Assembly: GCF_031583575.1 (NCBI RefSeq) | Contig: NZ_CP134146.1 | Location: 2,542,001 to 2,606,000, forward strand | Reading direction: 5' to 3' | Length of the DNA: 64,000 nt | From: Thalassotalea nanhaiensis | Lineage (GTDB): Bacteria; Pseudomonadota; Gammaproteobacteria; Enterobacterales; Alteromonadaceae | In this document: one piece after another, positions 55,634-64,000 of the stretch | How the letters are laid out: every line of letters starts with the position of its first letter | Position numbering within the stretch: position 1 is the stretch's first letter | Position numbers and translations under genes: made by a program | Notes under the pieces: generated by a model | Seen by the model: the letters and a program-made list of their open reading frames with translations, nothing else | Databases searched by the model: none | What the model was told of the DNA's origin: nothing

Positions 55634-55678
55634 AAAAGCACCACAGAGGCCATTACTAATGTTTTCTGTGGTGCTTTT
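55634..55678. terminator. Bidirectional terminator
   Basis: A perfect 14-bp stem AAAAGCACCACAGA / TCTGTGGTGCTTTT, between convergent LysR and DUF1254-4. Confidence 0.9.
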
Positions 55679-55705
55679 TTAGATGTTAGCAATCTTGATT
55701 GAAGG

Positions 55706-57181
55706 TTATTGTTTAATCAAATCGCCAATCATATATTTACGATCATGCCATTCCATTGTTGGAGAATACATACGATATAGCAGGAAAAAACCTTTATTAG
55801 GCAGCGTTTGTACCCAGTTAGATTCTCCTTTCGGTTTGGTCGATGAAAAAGTAACAGTTACTGAACCATCATCATTCATCACTACATCACCTTGGCTATC
55901 AAAACCACCTGAACGTTGCTGCGTAGGTAAAATACTGCGACTTTGATTATCATAGGCCATAAAACTCCAAAAGCGTTTCATTGGCGGGTTTGGTGGCAGA
56001 GTTACGGTATAAACTTCATTACCATCTAATGCTTCACCTTTATCATCGGTTGTTGTCATTAAATAAGAGCTGCCCTGACCGTCAAACTTCATTGTCATTA
56101 ACGGTGTAATACCTGTCGCTACGTAATGAAAAGCAGTGCGATCATCTATATATAACTTACCGTCTTTGATAAATTCGTGAGACATCGTGCTACCAAAGGG
56201 TAAGAACCAATTACGTTTATCACCATAAAAATAAGCTTCTTTGTTTGAAGGCCTAAATGCTTCAGTTCGCGCATGCACATTTGCAATACCGGCCGCCTCT
56301 TTCAATGCCTCAAGGTATTCACCTTGTGGATTAAAAGGTTTACCTTTTTCAATACCAATTTTGGCAAGTAAGCCACGATAATGCGGGTCACCTGATGTTA
56401 CAGGCTCATATTGGATCATTTCGTTTAGTTCATGATAAAAATCTTCATTGTTAGCATGTACAGTGTTCATTTTTACGCCACTGATATCCATATATTTAAC
56501 TTTTGTCGACTCTTCACCGAGACGATACATTTTAAAGGTATCTTTAAATTGTTGTATCTGCTTTGTATCACCGTACCTAAATGCAACCCAGTGCTTATAG
56601 GTTGGTGTTTTTAACACAATATGATCTGCTGGTAATTTCCCTTTGTAGCTTTCATGAACAACAATATATTTTGCGCCTTTACCTGCATCTTTTGGATTAC
56701 CAACACCGATGTCTCCAACGTATTGAAAAAAAGCGTCATCAATAAAGCCTAATACAGGGGTTTTAAGGTCCATCACTATAGGACCGTCTTTCACATCGAC
56801 ACTAAATAATGCATAAGGTGTACTGGTGTTACCCGTTAACCATAAGCTATTACTGTCTAAAAATGATTCGCTAATTGGGATAACTTTATTTGACTCAGCC
56901 CCCATAGAAGCTAAACCAGTTTGAATAGCCTGCATTGAGCTAATTTGAATACCATCAGTAAATACATTAACCGCTCGTTGTATCAACATATAACGCTGAA
57001 CTTTACTCATGGTTTCATCTGAAGGGTAACCGTCTTTAAAATGTAGGTCGCCAACGGCTTGAGTTTTAACAATATCAGGGGTGGTAATGTTTGCAGGTAC
57101 TTGTGGCTCCGCATGCGAATAATTAGTAAAAGTACTGCTTATTAGCGTCAGCGCTATTAATTTCTTACTTAATTTCATCAT
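55706..57181 (-). CDS. Periplasmic DUF1254/DUF1214 protein, paralogue 4
   Basis: 491 residues (ATG doubled; 57178 also possible). A signal peptide ends at about residue 24 (NYSHA). Same branch as paralogues 1 and 2: NITTPDIVKTQAVGDLHFKDGYPSDET, TGNTSTPYALFSVDVKDGP, GKGAKYIVVHESYKG, a DUF1214 end (VYTVTLPPNPPMKRFWSFMAY, SVTVTFSSTKPKGESNW) and YRMYSPTMEWHDRKYMIGDLI. It follows DUF1254-5 by 101 bp, so both are probably transcribed together from the operator-bearing region at 58.8 kb. Confidence 0.92.
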   Translation of the reverse strand: MMKLSKKLIALTLISSTFTNYSHAEPQVPANITTPDIVKTQAVGDLHFKDGYPSDETMSKVQRYMLIQRAVNVFTDGIQISSMQAIQTGLASMGAESNKVIPISESFLDSNSLWLTGNTSTPYALFSVDVKDGPIVMDLKTPVLGFIDDAFFQYVGDIGVGNPKDAGKGAKYIVVHESYKGKLPADHIVLKTPTYKHWVAFRYGDTKQIQQFKDTFKMYRLGEESTKVKYMDISGVKMNTVHANNEDFYHELNEMIQYEPVTSGDPHYRGLLAKIGIEKGKPFNPQGEYLEALKEAAGIANVHARTEAFRPSNKEAYFYGDKRNWFLPFGSTMSHEFIKDGKLYIDDRTAFHYVATGITPLMTMKFDGQGSSYLMTTTDDKGEALDGNEVYTVTLPPNPPMKRFWSFMAYDNQSRSILPTQQRSGGFDSQGDVVMNDDGSVTVTFSSTKPKGESNWVQTLPNKGFFLLYRMYSPTMEWHDRKYMIGDLIKQ

Positions 57182-57246
57182 GTTGCTTATTTCCTTAACT
57201 TGCGATACTTCAGAGAGAGAGTTAAATCAGGATAAAACGAATATTG

Positions 57247-57272
57247 TATAACCCCGAATAATCGGGGTTATA
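57247..57272 (-). other. Intercistronic hairpin between DUF1254-5 and DUF1254-4
   Basis: A perfect 11-bp stem TATAACCCCGA / TCGGGGTTATA without a T-run. It may stop part of the transcripts or protect the upstream message. Confidence 0.55.
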
Positions 57273-57282
57273 CAGGTGTAAA

Positions 57283-58695
57283 TTACTCAACTAGTTCAAT
57301 ATCATTTAGTTCAAAGCTACCATCACGTAAGCCTTTGGTTGGCCCATAGAAACGGAACAATAAGAAAAAGCGTCGCTCTGGTGTAGTTGGTAACCAGTTA
57401 GCTTCTTTGCCTTTTGGCGCTTTCGGGCCGAAGTAGATAGTCATGCCACCGTCTTTATTTTTTACAAAGTCTTGGCTTGAATCAATGCTACTTCTTGATA
57501 CATCACGTTGGTATGATGCAGTTTCTAAATCATAAGTAGTTACTGCCCAAAAATCTTCTGCAGGTACATTTGGTGGTACCACTAATTTATAATTTTTGCT
57601 GCCATCTAACCATTGACCGTCAGAAGTTTCGGCTAAATCAAGGTAAAACGTTGCTGATCCATAGTTTTTAACACTAGAAATTATCGCGTAATACACAGAG
57701 CCGCGAGCACTGTAATCGTAAAAGCTTGGATATTCATAGCTCATTTCGGTTTCTATAGCACCAGGTGGTAATAACAGGCTCCATTTTTTACCTTCATACA
57801 TCCAAGGGGTTAAATGTCTATGGTACTGTTCAATCATGAAGTTTAGAGCATCTGGAGCTGCTTTCGCATAAACAGCTTTCATATCATCACTAGGGTTAAA
57901 TGGTTTGCCTTTTTCAATACCAATTCTTTTTAACATACCCATCATGGTAATATTATGGTCTTCTACTACCTCTTCTTGAATGATCTCGTCAATCTCTGCG
58001 TAAATACCAGCATCAAGTACAGGTGTGCCTTCCATTAACTTGCCATAAATATCAACGTAATTGTTTTTAGGTGGTTTATTAGCTTGAGCTAAAGGATACA
58101 CTTTGATTTTTTTAGCAAAGTCTGCTGCCTTTTTAAGGTTTTCAGGGCTAGCATTTGGAATGATAGCTCTTAAAATAGCAAAGCCGTTGTTGCTGCGTTG
58201 CTGATATGTATATGCTCTATCTAACAAAGGGCCTTCATAACCAGGAGGTACTAATACATACTTTCCACCATTACCTTTATCTCGACCTTTTGCACCAACA
58301 TCATCAATTGGGCGTTGCCATGCATCCATTAAAGTTCCGAAAATACCGACACCATCTGCAGAAGGTGGGATTTCAATAACTATTGGGCCATCTTCAATAT
58401 TCCAGAAAAAATTAACATAAGGGGTGGTGTTATTCGGGGTTGCAGTTTGGAATTTCCAATCTTGAATTTTACTATGATAAGCAATATCATTTTCTTTTAC
58501 GCCAATGGCACGGTGTCCATCACGAAACTGTTTAAAGTTAAGTAAAGGCATAGACCAAACAATCGATTCAATCGCTCGGCTATGAGTCATTTTTTCACTT
58601 ATGCTTTGTTCTTTAGCCATACTTGCTGTACAGCTCACAAAGAACAGTGAAATTCCAAATATAATATTAATTAATGGGTTTACTGGCTTTTTCAT
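57283..58695 (-). CDS. Periplasmic DUF1254/DUF1214 protein, paralogue 5
   Basis: 470 residues. A signal peptide ends about residue 27 (TASMA); a Cys at 22 gives a poor lipobox, so it is probably soluble. Second branch, with paralogue 3: SIVWSMPLLNFKQFRDGHRA, TPNNTTPYVNFFWNIEDGP, KGNGGKYVLVPPGYEG, YKLVVPPNVPAEDFWAVTTYDLETAS, MTIYFGPKAPKGKEANWLPT and a DUF1214 end. AAAGGTAAG precedes the ATG. It leads an operon with DUF1254-4 and has a perfect 16-bp palindrome 128 bp upstream. Confidence 0.92.
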   Translation of the reverse strand: MKKPVNPLINIIFGISLFFVSCTASMAKEQSISEKMTHSRAIESIVWSMPLLNFKQFRDGHRAIGVKENDIAYHSKIQDWKFQTATPNNTTPYVNFFWNIEDGPIVIEIPPSADGVGIFGTLMDAWQRPIDDVGAKGRDKGNGGKYVLVPPGYEGPLLDRAYTYQQRSNNGFAILRAIIPNASPENLKKAADFAKKIKVYPLAQANKPPKNNYVDIYGKLMEGTPVLDAGIYAEIDEIIQEEVVEDHNITMMGMLKRIGIEKGKPFNPSDDMKAVYAKAAPDALNFMIEQYHRHLTPWMYEGKKWSLLLPPGAIETEMSYEYPSFYDYSARGSVYYAIISSVKNYGSATFYLDLAETSDGQWLDGSKNYKLVVPPNVPAEDFWAVTTYDLETASYQRDVSRSSIDSSQDFVKNKDGGMTIYFGPKAPKGKEANWLPTTPERRFFLLFRFYGPTKGLRDGSFELNDIELVE

Positions 58696-58822
58696 ATACC
58701 TTACCTTTTATCAAATAGTTTATTTCATTCATGCATTTAGCTTAGGTAGTGATGCTATTTATTGCCATTAACATCCCCTAAATAATTGAAATAAAGTTTG
58801 AGCTTTCAATGAATAACCATCA

Positions 58823-58838
58823 TCACCCTTAAGGGTGA
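58823..58838. promoter_or_regulatory. Perfect palindromic operator TCACCCTTAAGGGTGA
   Basis: The most complete copy of the motif, 16 bp and perfectly symmetric. It lies in the 332-bp divergent region between DUF1254-5 (128 bp) and the small membrane gene at 59028 (190 bp), so it can act on either side. Nothing else was recognised in that region. Confidence 0.75.
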
Positions 58839-59027
58839 ATACTGTTAAAGGTTGTAACCAGTAAAGAAATTTTCCTCCTACGCTCTACGATTTAAACGGA
58901 AGTAATTTACATATACTTTTTTGAACGGTCATTTTGAGCTAACTCGTTGGTATGTTTTGGACATTGATTTAAAGGGGAGAATGGATAACATGAAGTAATA
59001 CAAAGTTTTTTAACAGAGAGAACAACA

Positions 59028-59417
59028 ATGACTTTATTTATTAATACTGGCCGAGCTTTAATTTTGTTAGGTGCTTCATTTTTCACTGCAATATTTATGA
59101 AAGTACTTTTTCAATTCGACTTATTGCCAGGCTTTAGCTTTTTGAGCAGTTACCTGATGAGCTTTAGTGGTGCGCTTTTATTAGCATGGGGGCTACTAAT
59201 GATTAAAAGCGCCGAACATTCACAACTTATGCCAATTGTTGCTAAAGTAACAGGCTTTATGATGGTACTGTCTGCAACAATGAGAATAATTACTTTTTTT
59301 GTCGCAGAACAAACATTTGAATTTTTACCCGCAATTATCGGGCAAATAATACCTATTGCTGAAAGTGTATTGTTCTTAACGCTTGGATTTATCTTTTTAA
59401 CTCGCTATAAAGATTAA
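59028..59417 (+). CDS. Small four-helix membrane protein
   Basis: 129 residues, not recognised. Four membrane helices lie at about 8-30, 38-60, 68-92 and 98-122. There are no conserved polar clusters to suggest chemistry. It is divergent from DUF1254-5, sharing the palindrome-bearing region, and ends at a perfect terminator palindrome. Like the 133-residue protein at 14603, it is a short four-helix protein next to an ACCCT/AGGGT site and near DUF1254 genes, so the two may play parallel roles. CAGAGAG precedes the ATG. Confidence 0.75.
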   Translation: MTLFINTGRALILLGASFFTAIFMKVLFQFDLLPGFSFLSSYLMSFSGALLLAWGLLMIKSAEHSQLMPIVAKVTGFMMVLSATMRIITFFVAEQTFEFLPAIIGQIIPIAESVLFLTLGFIFLTRYKD

Positions 59418-59433
59418 GCATTGGAGATGTTCA

Positions 59434-59455
59434 ACGCCAAGTAATTACTTGGCGT
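59434..59455. terminator. Convergent palindromic terminator
   Basis: A perfect 22-bp palindrome, arm ACGCCAAGTAA, between the small membrane gene and the AraC gene, touching the AraC stop. No long T-run, so efficiency is uncertain. Confidence 0.65.
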
Positions 59456-60472
59456 CTAGGTTACTTCCTCTTTATTACATCGATACGCAGTGGGAGTTAA
59501 ACCAGTCCATTTTTTAAATGCCCTAATAAAAGCGCTTGGTTCACTAAAGCCAGATTTAAAGGCTATTTCTGCGATTGAAATATTCTGTTTGGTTAAATAA
59601 TAAATAGCCGTATCGCGACGCATAAAGTCTTTTATCTTTTGATAGCTTACCCCTTCTTTTTTCAGCTTTGCCCTTAACGTTTTTTCAGTCATGCATAGTT
59701 CACCGGCAACCAACGAAAATGCAGGAAAGTTATTTTCTTCGTAGTCTTCAATAATCAAGCGAATTTTCGCAGTCAAACTTTGATCATCAATAGGGGTGAA
59801 CAATAAATTTTGGAAGGTATCTTTAAGGAATTGCTCTAACTCACCAGTGTTTTTCTTAATAATTGGCATTGCAAGATAATCATAACTGAATGTTAAACTT
59901 AACCACGGTTGATCAAATTTACGAATACAAGGAAACAGGTATTGATATTCAGGTTCGTGTCTAGGTGGAGGATAGTTAAAACTGGCAGATTTTAATAAGA
60001 TATTTTTGCCAATCATCCAACTGGCAAACCTATGCCAGGCATTTAGCACGAATTCGGCGAGGAGATGATCTGGATCTAGCTCAGGCTTATTAAGGTTTAC
60101 TCTAAATTCTATTTCATCAATATGCTCAACCAATTCAATGCTATAGGCATTTGAATTTAGCTGATAATAACCTATACCCAACTGCAGAGCTTTACCCAAA
60201 TTTGCACAGCTGCTCATTACATGACTGGCATAAAAAAAACTACCTATTGGTAGCGCTGGCTCAACTAAACCAAAATGCTCATCACCCAACTCGGTAATAG
60301 TTTTTTTTAATAATTTTACAAAATTATCTGTTGGGATCCTAAGCTCGCTGTTATCACCTGAAAATACAGGGATATCACAGCTGGCTAAAATAGCTTCGCT
60401 ATCTTCACCATGTCGCTGTAATGAATTTAGCAGTGCTTGGACATAATGATAAAGGATGGTATTTTTTTTCAT
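59456..60472 (-). CDS. AraC-family regulator (OruR/ArgR-like, arabinose-binding-type N-domain)
   Basis: 338 residues. The N-terminal 1-210 fits the AraC 'arabinose_bd'-type effector domain (SLQRHGEDSEAILASCDIP, DEHFGLVEPALPIGSFFYASHVMSSCANLGKALQLG). A C-terminal HTH pair lies at about 235-335 (LVAGELCMTEKTLRAKLKKEG, IAEIAFKSGFSEPSAFIRAFKKWTG, then LTPTAYR). This subfamily often controls fatty-acid or amino-acid catabolism. It has an ACCCT/AGGGT palindrome 58 bp upstream, so it is itself probably regulated by the factor that binds that site. It starts 93 bp downstream of the MalT-type gene's stop. Confidence 0.92.
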   Translation of the reverse strand: MKKNTILYHYVQALLNSLQRHGEDSEAILASCDIPVFSGDNSELRIPTDNFVKLLKKTITELGDEHFGLVEPALPIGSFFYASHVMSSCANLGKALQLGIGYYQLNSNAYSIELVEHIDEIEFRVNLNKPELDPDHLLAEFVLNAWHRFASWMIGKNILLKSASFNYPPPRHEPEYQYLFPCIRKFDQPWLSLTFSYDYLAMPIIKKNTGELEQFLKDTFQNLLFTPIDDQSLTAKIRLIIEDYEENNFPAFSLVAGELCMTEKTLRAKLKKEGVSYQKIKDFMRRDTAIYYLTKQNISIAEIAFKSGFSEPSAFIRAFKKWTGLTPTAYRCNKEEVT

Positions 60473-60529
60473 TTTGCATAGTTTTGACCAATAAACTATG
60501 ACATTAAGCGCTCCCCCCTTTTTTTAAAA

Positions 60530-60543
60530 CACCCTAAAGGGTG
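60530..60543 (-). promoter_or_regulatory. Palindromic operator candidate CACCCTAAAGGGTG
   Basis: Arms CACCCT/AGGGTG around AA, 58 bp upstream of the AraC start and 22 bp beyond the MalT-2 stop. Same core as at 41614, 52491 and 58823. Confidence 0.7.
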
Positions 60544-60565
60544 AAATGAAGCTAAAGGAGAGTAA

Positions 60566-63199
60566 TTACCATTGATTTTTTGTTTGCTGCATTTGGCCAA
60601 AAACTTGGATCGCCTGAATACGATTACTCACTCCAAGCTTTGCGTAAGATGTTTTTAAATGAGTTTTAACAGTATTTATTGATACACATAGTTGATCTGC
60701 TATTTGTTGATTTGAATTACCTGTGCCGAGTAATTGCATAACTTTTTGTTCCGCCGCGGTTAAATCTTCAACCAACTGCAGTTCAAAGCGCTTTCTCATA
60801 TCCAAACCTTCAAAACGTTTACAAATATCTTGCATAAAGGTTTTTCTACGCGGCGATAACTCAGTTAAAGACCATTCATTGAGGAGGTCAATAGCAACTT
60901 TATCAAGCCGCCCCAAATACTGAATAATATTCTTTTTACTGGCTATGCTTATGACTTTCTTCAAGGCAATTTTAGCATTGTGAATATCTTTGCCAATAAT
61001 ATATATATTAACTAAAAACACTAATGCCCTTACTTGCTGCAATGTTCTTGATGATTGTTCAAAATCATTAATAACTTGTGTAAGTTTAACAATACAAATT
61101 TCCATATCTCCGTTTGCAGACAACATTAAACAATCGATCATACTGGCATTAAATAATAAATGATTATTTTCTTGAGTATGTGTATTTATGTTCTCAGCTT
61201 TAAAGGATTCATAAATGGTATTTGCTTCCTCAGGATTCGCAGTGAACAAATAATAGCGGATCGCTTCATAATAAAGTGGAATTTTAGAGGTACTTATTTG
61301 CCTTGATTCTAGCAACTCAAGCAACTGCTCTATCATTAACTCTCTTTGTTCGTTTTCATTAAGATCGGTAAGCAATTGAATATGAGTGACGTAATACCAG
61401 GCCAAAAAAGATGGTTCCGCTATATAGCTAATGATACTGCCTGACGTATCAAAAAATTGTTTAGTCAGTTTCAAGTCGCCAGTAATATAGGCTGCCATTC
61501 CACGCATAACATTTACCATATGAGCTAACTGACTATCGTGTTGTTGGCTATTAATAAATGCGGTTACTTCATCACATTTACCTAAGCATTGCTCGGTGTT
61601 ACCTTGAATAAATTCAAGCATCGCCAATGTCACTTTAATCGTAACCGTACTATAAAAAAGACTTCCTCCACGGGCAAAAAACTCAGCATCTTCACCTGTT
61701 TCTCGTAACTTTTCAAATTGGTTACTGTGTAAAAAACCTATGCACTGCACAACTCGCAAGGAATTTTCAAAATGAGGAAGAGCTAAAGGCCTTTTACTCA
61801 TGGCATTATCAACTCGTTGTTGATAGTTTGAGAAATTATCGGTCCATGCCGCATGGGCTGCTTTAACAGCCAGTAATTTAAGTTGCTCTCGCTCTGATAC
61901 CTCCGATTTTTGATTGAGCATGCTCTCAAGATTTTCTATTACCAACTCGCCTTTTCTATGCTGATAAGTTAGAGAATAATTCCAGGCTTGAAGCACTAAA
62001 AGATAGATATTAGATAACAATACATCGTAAGGAAGCTGACTAATTAACACATTAAAGCGCGGAAAATTTCCACTGGCAATGATTGTATTACCATGCTCTT
62101 CCAATATTGCGACCGCACTTTGGTATTGCTCTGCTTTGATGCAATGATCAACAGCCTCTAGAAAAATGTGATTAGATAAATACCAGTTGGCGCATCGTTG
62201 GTGTAAATCTTTAATATCATCGCGGTTGTGAATGCTGAGTTGCTGATATAAATAATCTTTTAATAGCGGCTGTAATGCAAACCACTCAAACCGTTCAGTA
62301 AGATTTTTTTTATGAAGCCTCATCACCGGAAATTTTTTAATTACGTTTGCTGAAAAATCCGACGAATCGGTGATGGTATCGATTAATTGCTCACATAAAA
62401 AATCACTAATGGAAATCAAAAGCAAGCAGTGCTTTTCTTGCTCAGATAAACCAACAAAAATTTCTTCAAGAAAATATGCAGCCAAATTTTCTTCATTTGT
62501 AGAGCCTGTTGTCCAATGTGATAAATTTTTATGCATGCTAATAACTGCGGGCCAACCGCCTGTCATGCTAAAGACATTGGAGACTTCATCAGCAGTTAAC
62601 AACCGCTGATTAAATTTTTCAAAATATTGGAGGATTTCATTTTCAGTAAAAGCCAGCTCGTGAGCTTTTAGTTTGCAAACCTTTTCTGCGACATAAGCTT
62701 TGGCTATAGGGAAAGGTAAATCGATTCTACTGGCAATAACAACGTTGATCTTTTCTGAGCTGTTTACGATTAATTGCTGGAAAAAATCAGCAATAACCCT
62801 ATTATGAATATTATGAAAGTCATCAAAAAATAAAAACACCGGTTTATTACAGCTTTGTAACTCAGAAATAATTTGATAGACAAAACTCAGTTGTGAAATA
62901 TTTTCATCATAGAAAAGTCCATCATTTACCAACCCTTGAGCCTTTAATGAGTCGATAAAATAACTAAAGAAAAACTCTGACTTATTATCGTCACTATCAA
63001 GACTGGTCCAAACAACTAGCCCTGATTGTTGCAATATATGGTTAGCATAATCGATCATCAAATAGCTTTTACCATAGCCCGCGGGCGCTTTGATAAACAA
63101 AAACTTGGCTTGCCCAGATAAAGAAATGTCTATTTGCTCTATTAAACGAGTTCTTCTATACAACTTTACTGGTTTAATAGGAACTACATATTTTTGCAT
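60566..63199 (-). CDS. MalT-like LuxR-family regulator (STAND ATPase), paralogue 2
   Basis: 877 residues, colinear with the protein at 10574-13219. P-loop APAGYGKS at 38-45; Walker-B-like FLFFDDFHNI near 120; TPR-like helical region with the shared stretch EDAEFFARGGSLFYSTV; LuxR HTH at the end (LTAAEQKVMQLLGTG, NQQIADQLCVSINTVKTHLK, GVSNRIQA). By eye the two share about 40-45 % overall and considerably more in the HTH, so they may read related sites in response to different inducers. The next gene downstream, 93 bp away, is the AraC regulator. Confidence 0.93.
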   Translation of the reverse strand: MQKYVVPIKPVKLYRRTRLIEQIDISLSGQAKFLFIKAPAGYGKSYLMIDYANHILQQSGLVVWTSLDSDDNKSEFFFSYFIDSLKAQGLVNDGLFYDENISQLSFVYQIISELQSCNKPVFLFFDDFHNIHNRVIADFFQQLIVNSSEKINVVIASRIDLPFPIAKAYVAEKVCKLKAHELAFTENEILQYFEKFNQRLLTADEVSNVFSMTGGWPAVISMHKNLSHWTTGSTNEENLAAYFLEEIFVGLSEQEKHCLLLISISDFLCEQLIDTITDSSDFSANVIKKFPVMRLHKKNLTERFEWFALQPLLKDYLYQQLSIHNRDDIKDLHQRCANWYLSNHIFLEAVDHCIKAEQYQSAVAILEEHGNTIIASGNFPRFNVLISQLPYDVLLSNIYLLVLQAWNYSLTYQHRKGELVIENLESMLNQKSEVSEREQLKLLAVKAAHAAWTDNFSNYQQRVDNAMSKRPLALPHFENSLRVVQCIGFLHSNQFEKLRETGEDAEFFARGGSLFYSTVTIKVTLAMLEFIQGNTEQCLGKCDEVTAFINSQQHDSQLAHMVNVMRGMAAYITGDLKLTKQFFDTSGSIISYIAEPSFLAWYYVTHIQLLTDLNENEQRELMIEQLLELLESRQISTSKIPLYYEAIRYYLFTANPEEANTIYESFKAENINTHTQENNHLLFNASMIDCLMLSANGDMEICIVKLTQVINDFEQSSRTLQQVRALVFLVNIYIIGKDIHNAKIALKKVISIASKKNIIQYLGRLDKVAIDLLNEWSLTELSPRRKTFMQDICKRFEGLDMRKRFELQLVEDLTAAEQKVMQLLGTGNSNQQIADQLCVSINTVKTHLKTSYAKLGVSNRIQAIQVFGQMQQTKNQW

Positions 63200-63289
63200 G
63201 CTTTTGATGTACCTAGATATTTAATGAAAAAACAAAGAATATTTACTTATTATTACCATAGCAGAAAATTTTTGCTAATTAATAAAATG

Positions 63290-63317
63290 AAAAAGGCGTA
63301 AAACAAAGTTTTACACC
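63290..63317 (-). terminator. Terminator of the acyl-CoA dehydrogenase at the window end
   Basis: On the minus strand GGTGTAAAAC / GTTTTACGCC with loop TTT and a following T-run, 31 bp past the stop. Confidence 0.85.
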
Positions 63318-63348
63318 AATTCGAAAATTATCTGAGATTAAGCTTTAG

Positions 63349-64000
63349 TTAGGTTAAGCCATGTTTGTCTTTAAAGATATTGCTTAACATAGTGCCACCT
63401 TTAAGACTTAACACATTGTTTTCACCGTCAGTGATCAACCCCGCACGAGCATCTCTAAACAGTTTCTCCAATGGGTATTCTTTAGTTAAGCCATTACCAC
63501 CAAACATTTGTAGAGCCTCACTGGTAACATCAACAGAAGTCTTGGTTACGAATGTTTTGGCTGTCGCTGAACCAAGTAAGTGCGGACCATTTGGACCATA
63601 GTTATAATTAAAGGCTCGATGAGCCATGGCACGACACGCTTCAACGTTGCGGAACATATCAAATAACCGTACACGAACACTTTGATGATTAATAATTACA
63701 CCGCCACCTTGTTTTCTTTCATGCACATAGTCTAATGCGTGCTCGTATGCAGCTCTTGCTATGCCTGTATAGGTGACGCTCATTTCCATGTTGCCAAAGG
63801 TTAATGAGCCGAAAAAGCTAGGATAAGCAGTGTCTTTACCAGCAATCACATAACTCATAGGCACACGTACTTCATCAAAGTATAATTCGCCTTGTGGTAA
63901 CGAGCGTAAGCCAAGCTTTTCTAATGGCAGGCCGCGAGAAAAACCAGGTAAATCAAATGGGACAAGTACGCCGACATAATGAAGGCCCCCGTCTTCACGA
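63349..64000 (-). CDS. Acyl-CoA dehydrogenase (5' partial)
   Basis: The frame stays open to the window edge, giving about 217 C-terminal residues; the visible ATG at 63864 is internal. Family marks are FDLPGFSRGLPLEKLG and ELYFDEVRVPMSYVIAG before the C-domain, then RAAYEHALDYVHERKQGG and the end LEKLFRDARAGLITDGENNVLSLKGG. The usual catalytic-Glu stretch (YEG.) reads ITDGENNV here, so the base may lie elsewhere, as in isovaleryl- or long-chain-type enzymes, or this may be one subunit of a heteromeric enzyme as seen in steroid degraders. Monocistronic at its 3' end, with its own terminator. Confidence 0.88.
   Translation of the reverse strand, partial: REDGGLHYVGVLVPFDLPGFSRGLPLEKLGLRSLPQGELYFDEVRVPMSYVIAGKDTAYPSFFGSLTFGNMEMSVTYTGIARAAYEHALDYVHERKQGGGVIINHQSVRVRLFDMFRNVEACRAMAHRAFNYNYGPNGPHLLGSATAKTFVTKTSVDVTSEALQMFGGNGLTKEYPLEKLFRDARAGLITDGENNVLSLKGGTMLSNIFKDKHGLT

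Overview
The window is AT-rich DNA, estimated by eye at roughly 38-40 % GC. It comes from a marine-type gammaproteobacterium, most likely of the Alteromonadales (Colwellia/Thalassotalea-like). This rests on the codon and base composition, the four secreted proteins ending in GlyGly-CTERM sorting tails, the TonB-dependent receptor, and the abundance of MalT-like and AraC regulators. No rRNA, tRNA, phage, IS or CRISPR was seen. The window opens and closes inside genes of acyl-CoA metabolism, so it is probably the interior of a large catabolic and secretion island.

Layout. (1) 1-9.5 kb: lipid or ring catabolism. It holds a CoA ligase (partial), an SCP2-type thiolase, a TonB receptor, an SDR dehydrogenase, a GST, an acyl-CoA dehydrogenase and a nitronate-monooxygenase-like flavoprotein. 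(2) 9.5-25 kb: regulators (GlxA-type, MalT-type, AraC), a Rossmann reductase, small membrane proteins, an outer-membrane barrel, two periplasmic DUF1254/DUF1214 proteins, a ferredoxin/reductase/FAD-monooxygenase fusion, and orphan cytochrome-oxidase subunit III and IV-like genes. (3) 25.4-30.7 kb: an operon with two Lcl/DUF1566 proteins and a fusion of a DUF318-type permease to VCBS and ASPIC/UnbV domains. (4) 30.8-52.3 kb: a duplicated three-gene cassette. Each copy has a membrane-spanning winged-helix regulator with a beta-propeller-like outer domain, a giant subtilisin-like protein that has lost all catalytic residues, and a giant intact subtilase. (5) 53-58.7 kb: three more DUF1254/DUF1214 proteins and a LysR regulator. 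(6) 59-64 kb: a small membrane protein, an AraC regulator, a second MalT-type regulator and a partial acyl-CoA dehydrogenase.

How it may work together. A palindrome with core ACCCT-WW-AGGGT, or close variants, lies upstream of both cassette regulators, a DUF1254 gene paired with a small membrane gene, an AraC gene and another small membrane gene. This suggests one regulon joining the protease cassettes to the catabolic genes. The two MalT-type proteins have very similar DNA-binding ends and are plausible candidates to read it. In each cassette the pseudo-subtilase and the subtilase form a two-gene operon with a conserved leader. The Lcl/permease operon sits directly behind the terminator of the last protease, with no room for its own promoter.

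The strongest candidate for an undescribed system is the duplicated sensor-regulator / dead subtilase / live subtilase cassette, with its Lcl-permease extension. Identities were judged by eye from the translations; no alignments or database searches were run.
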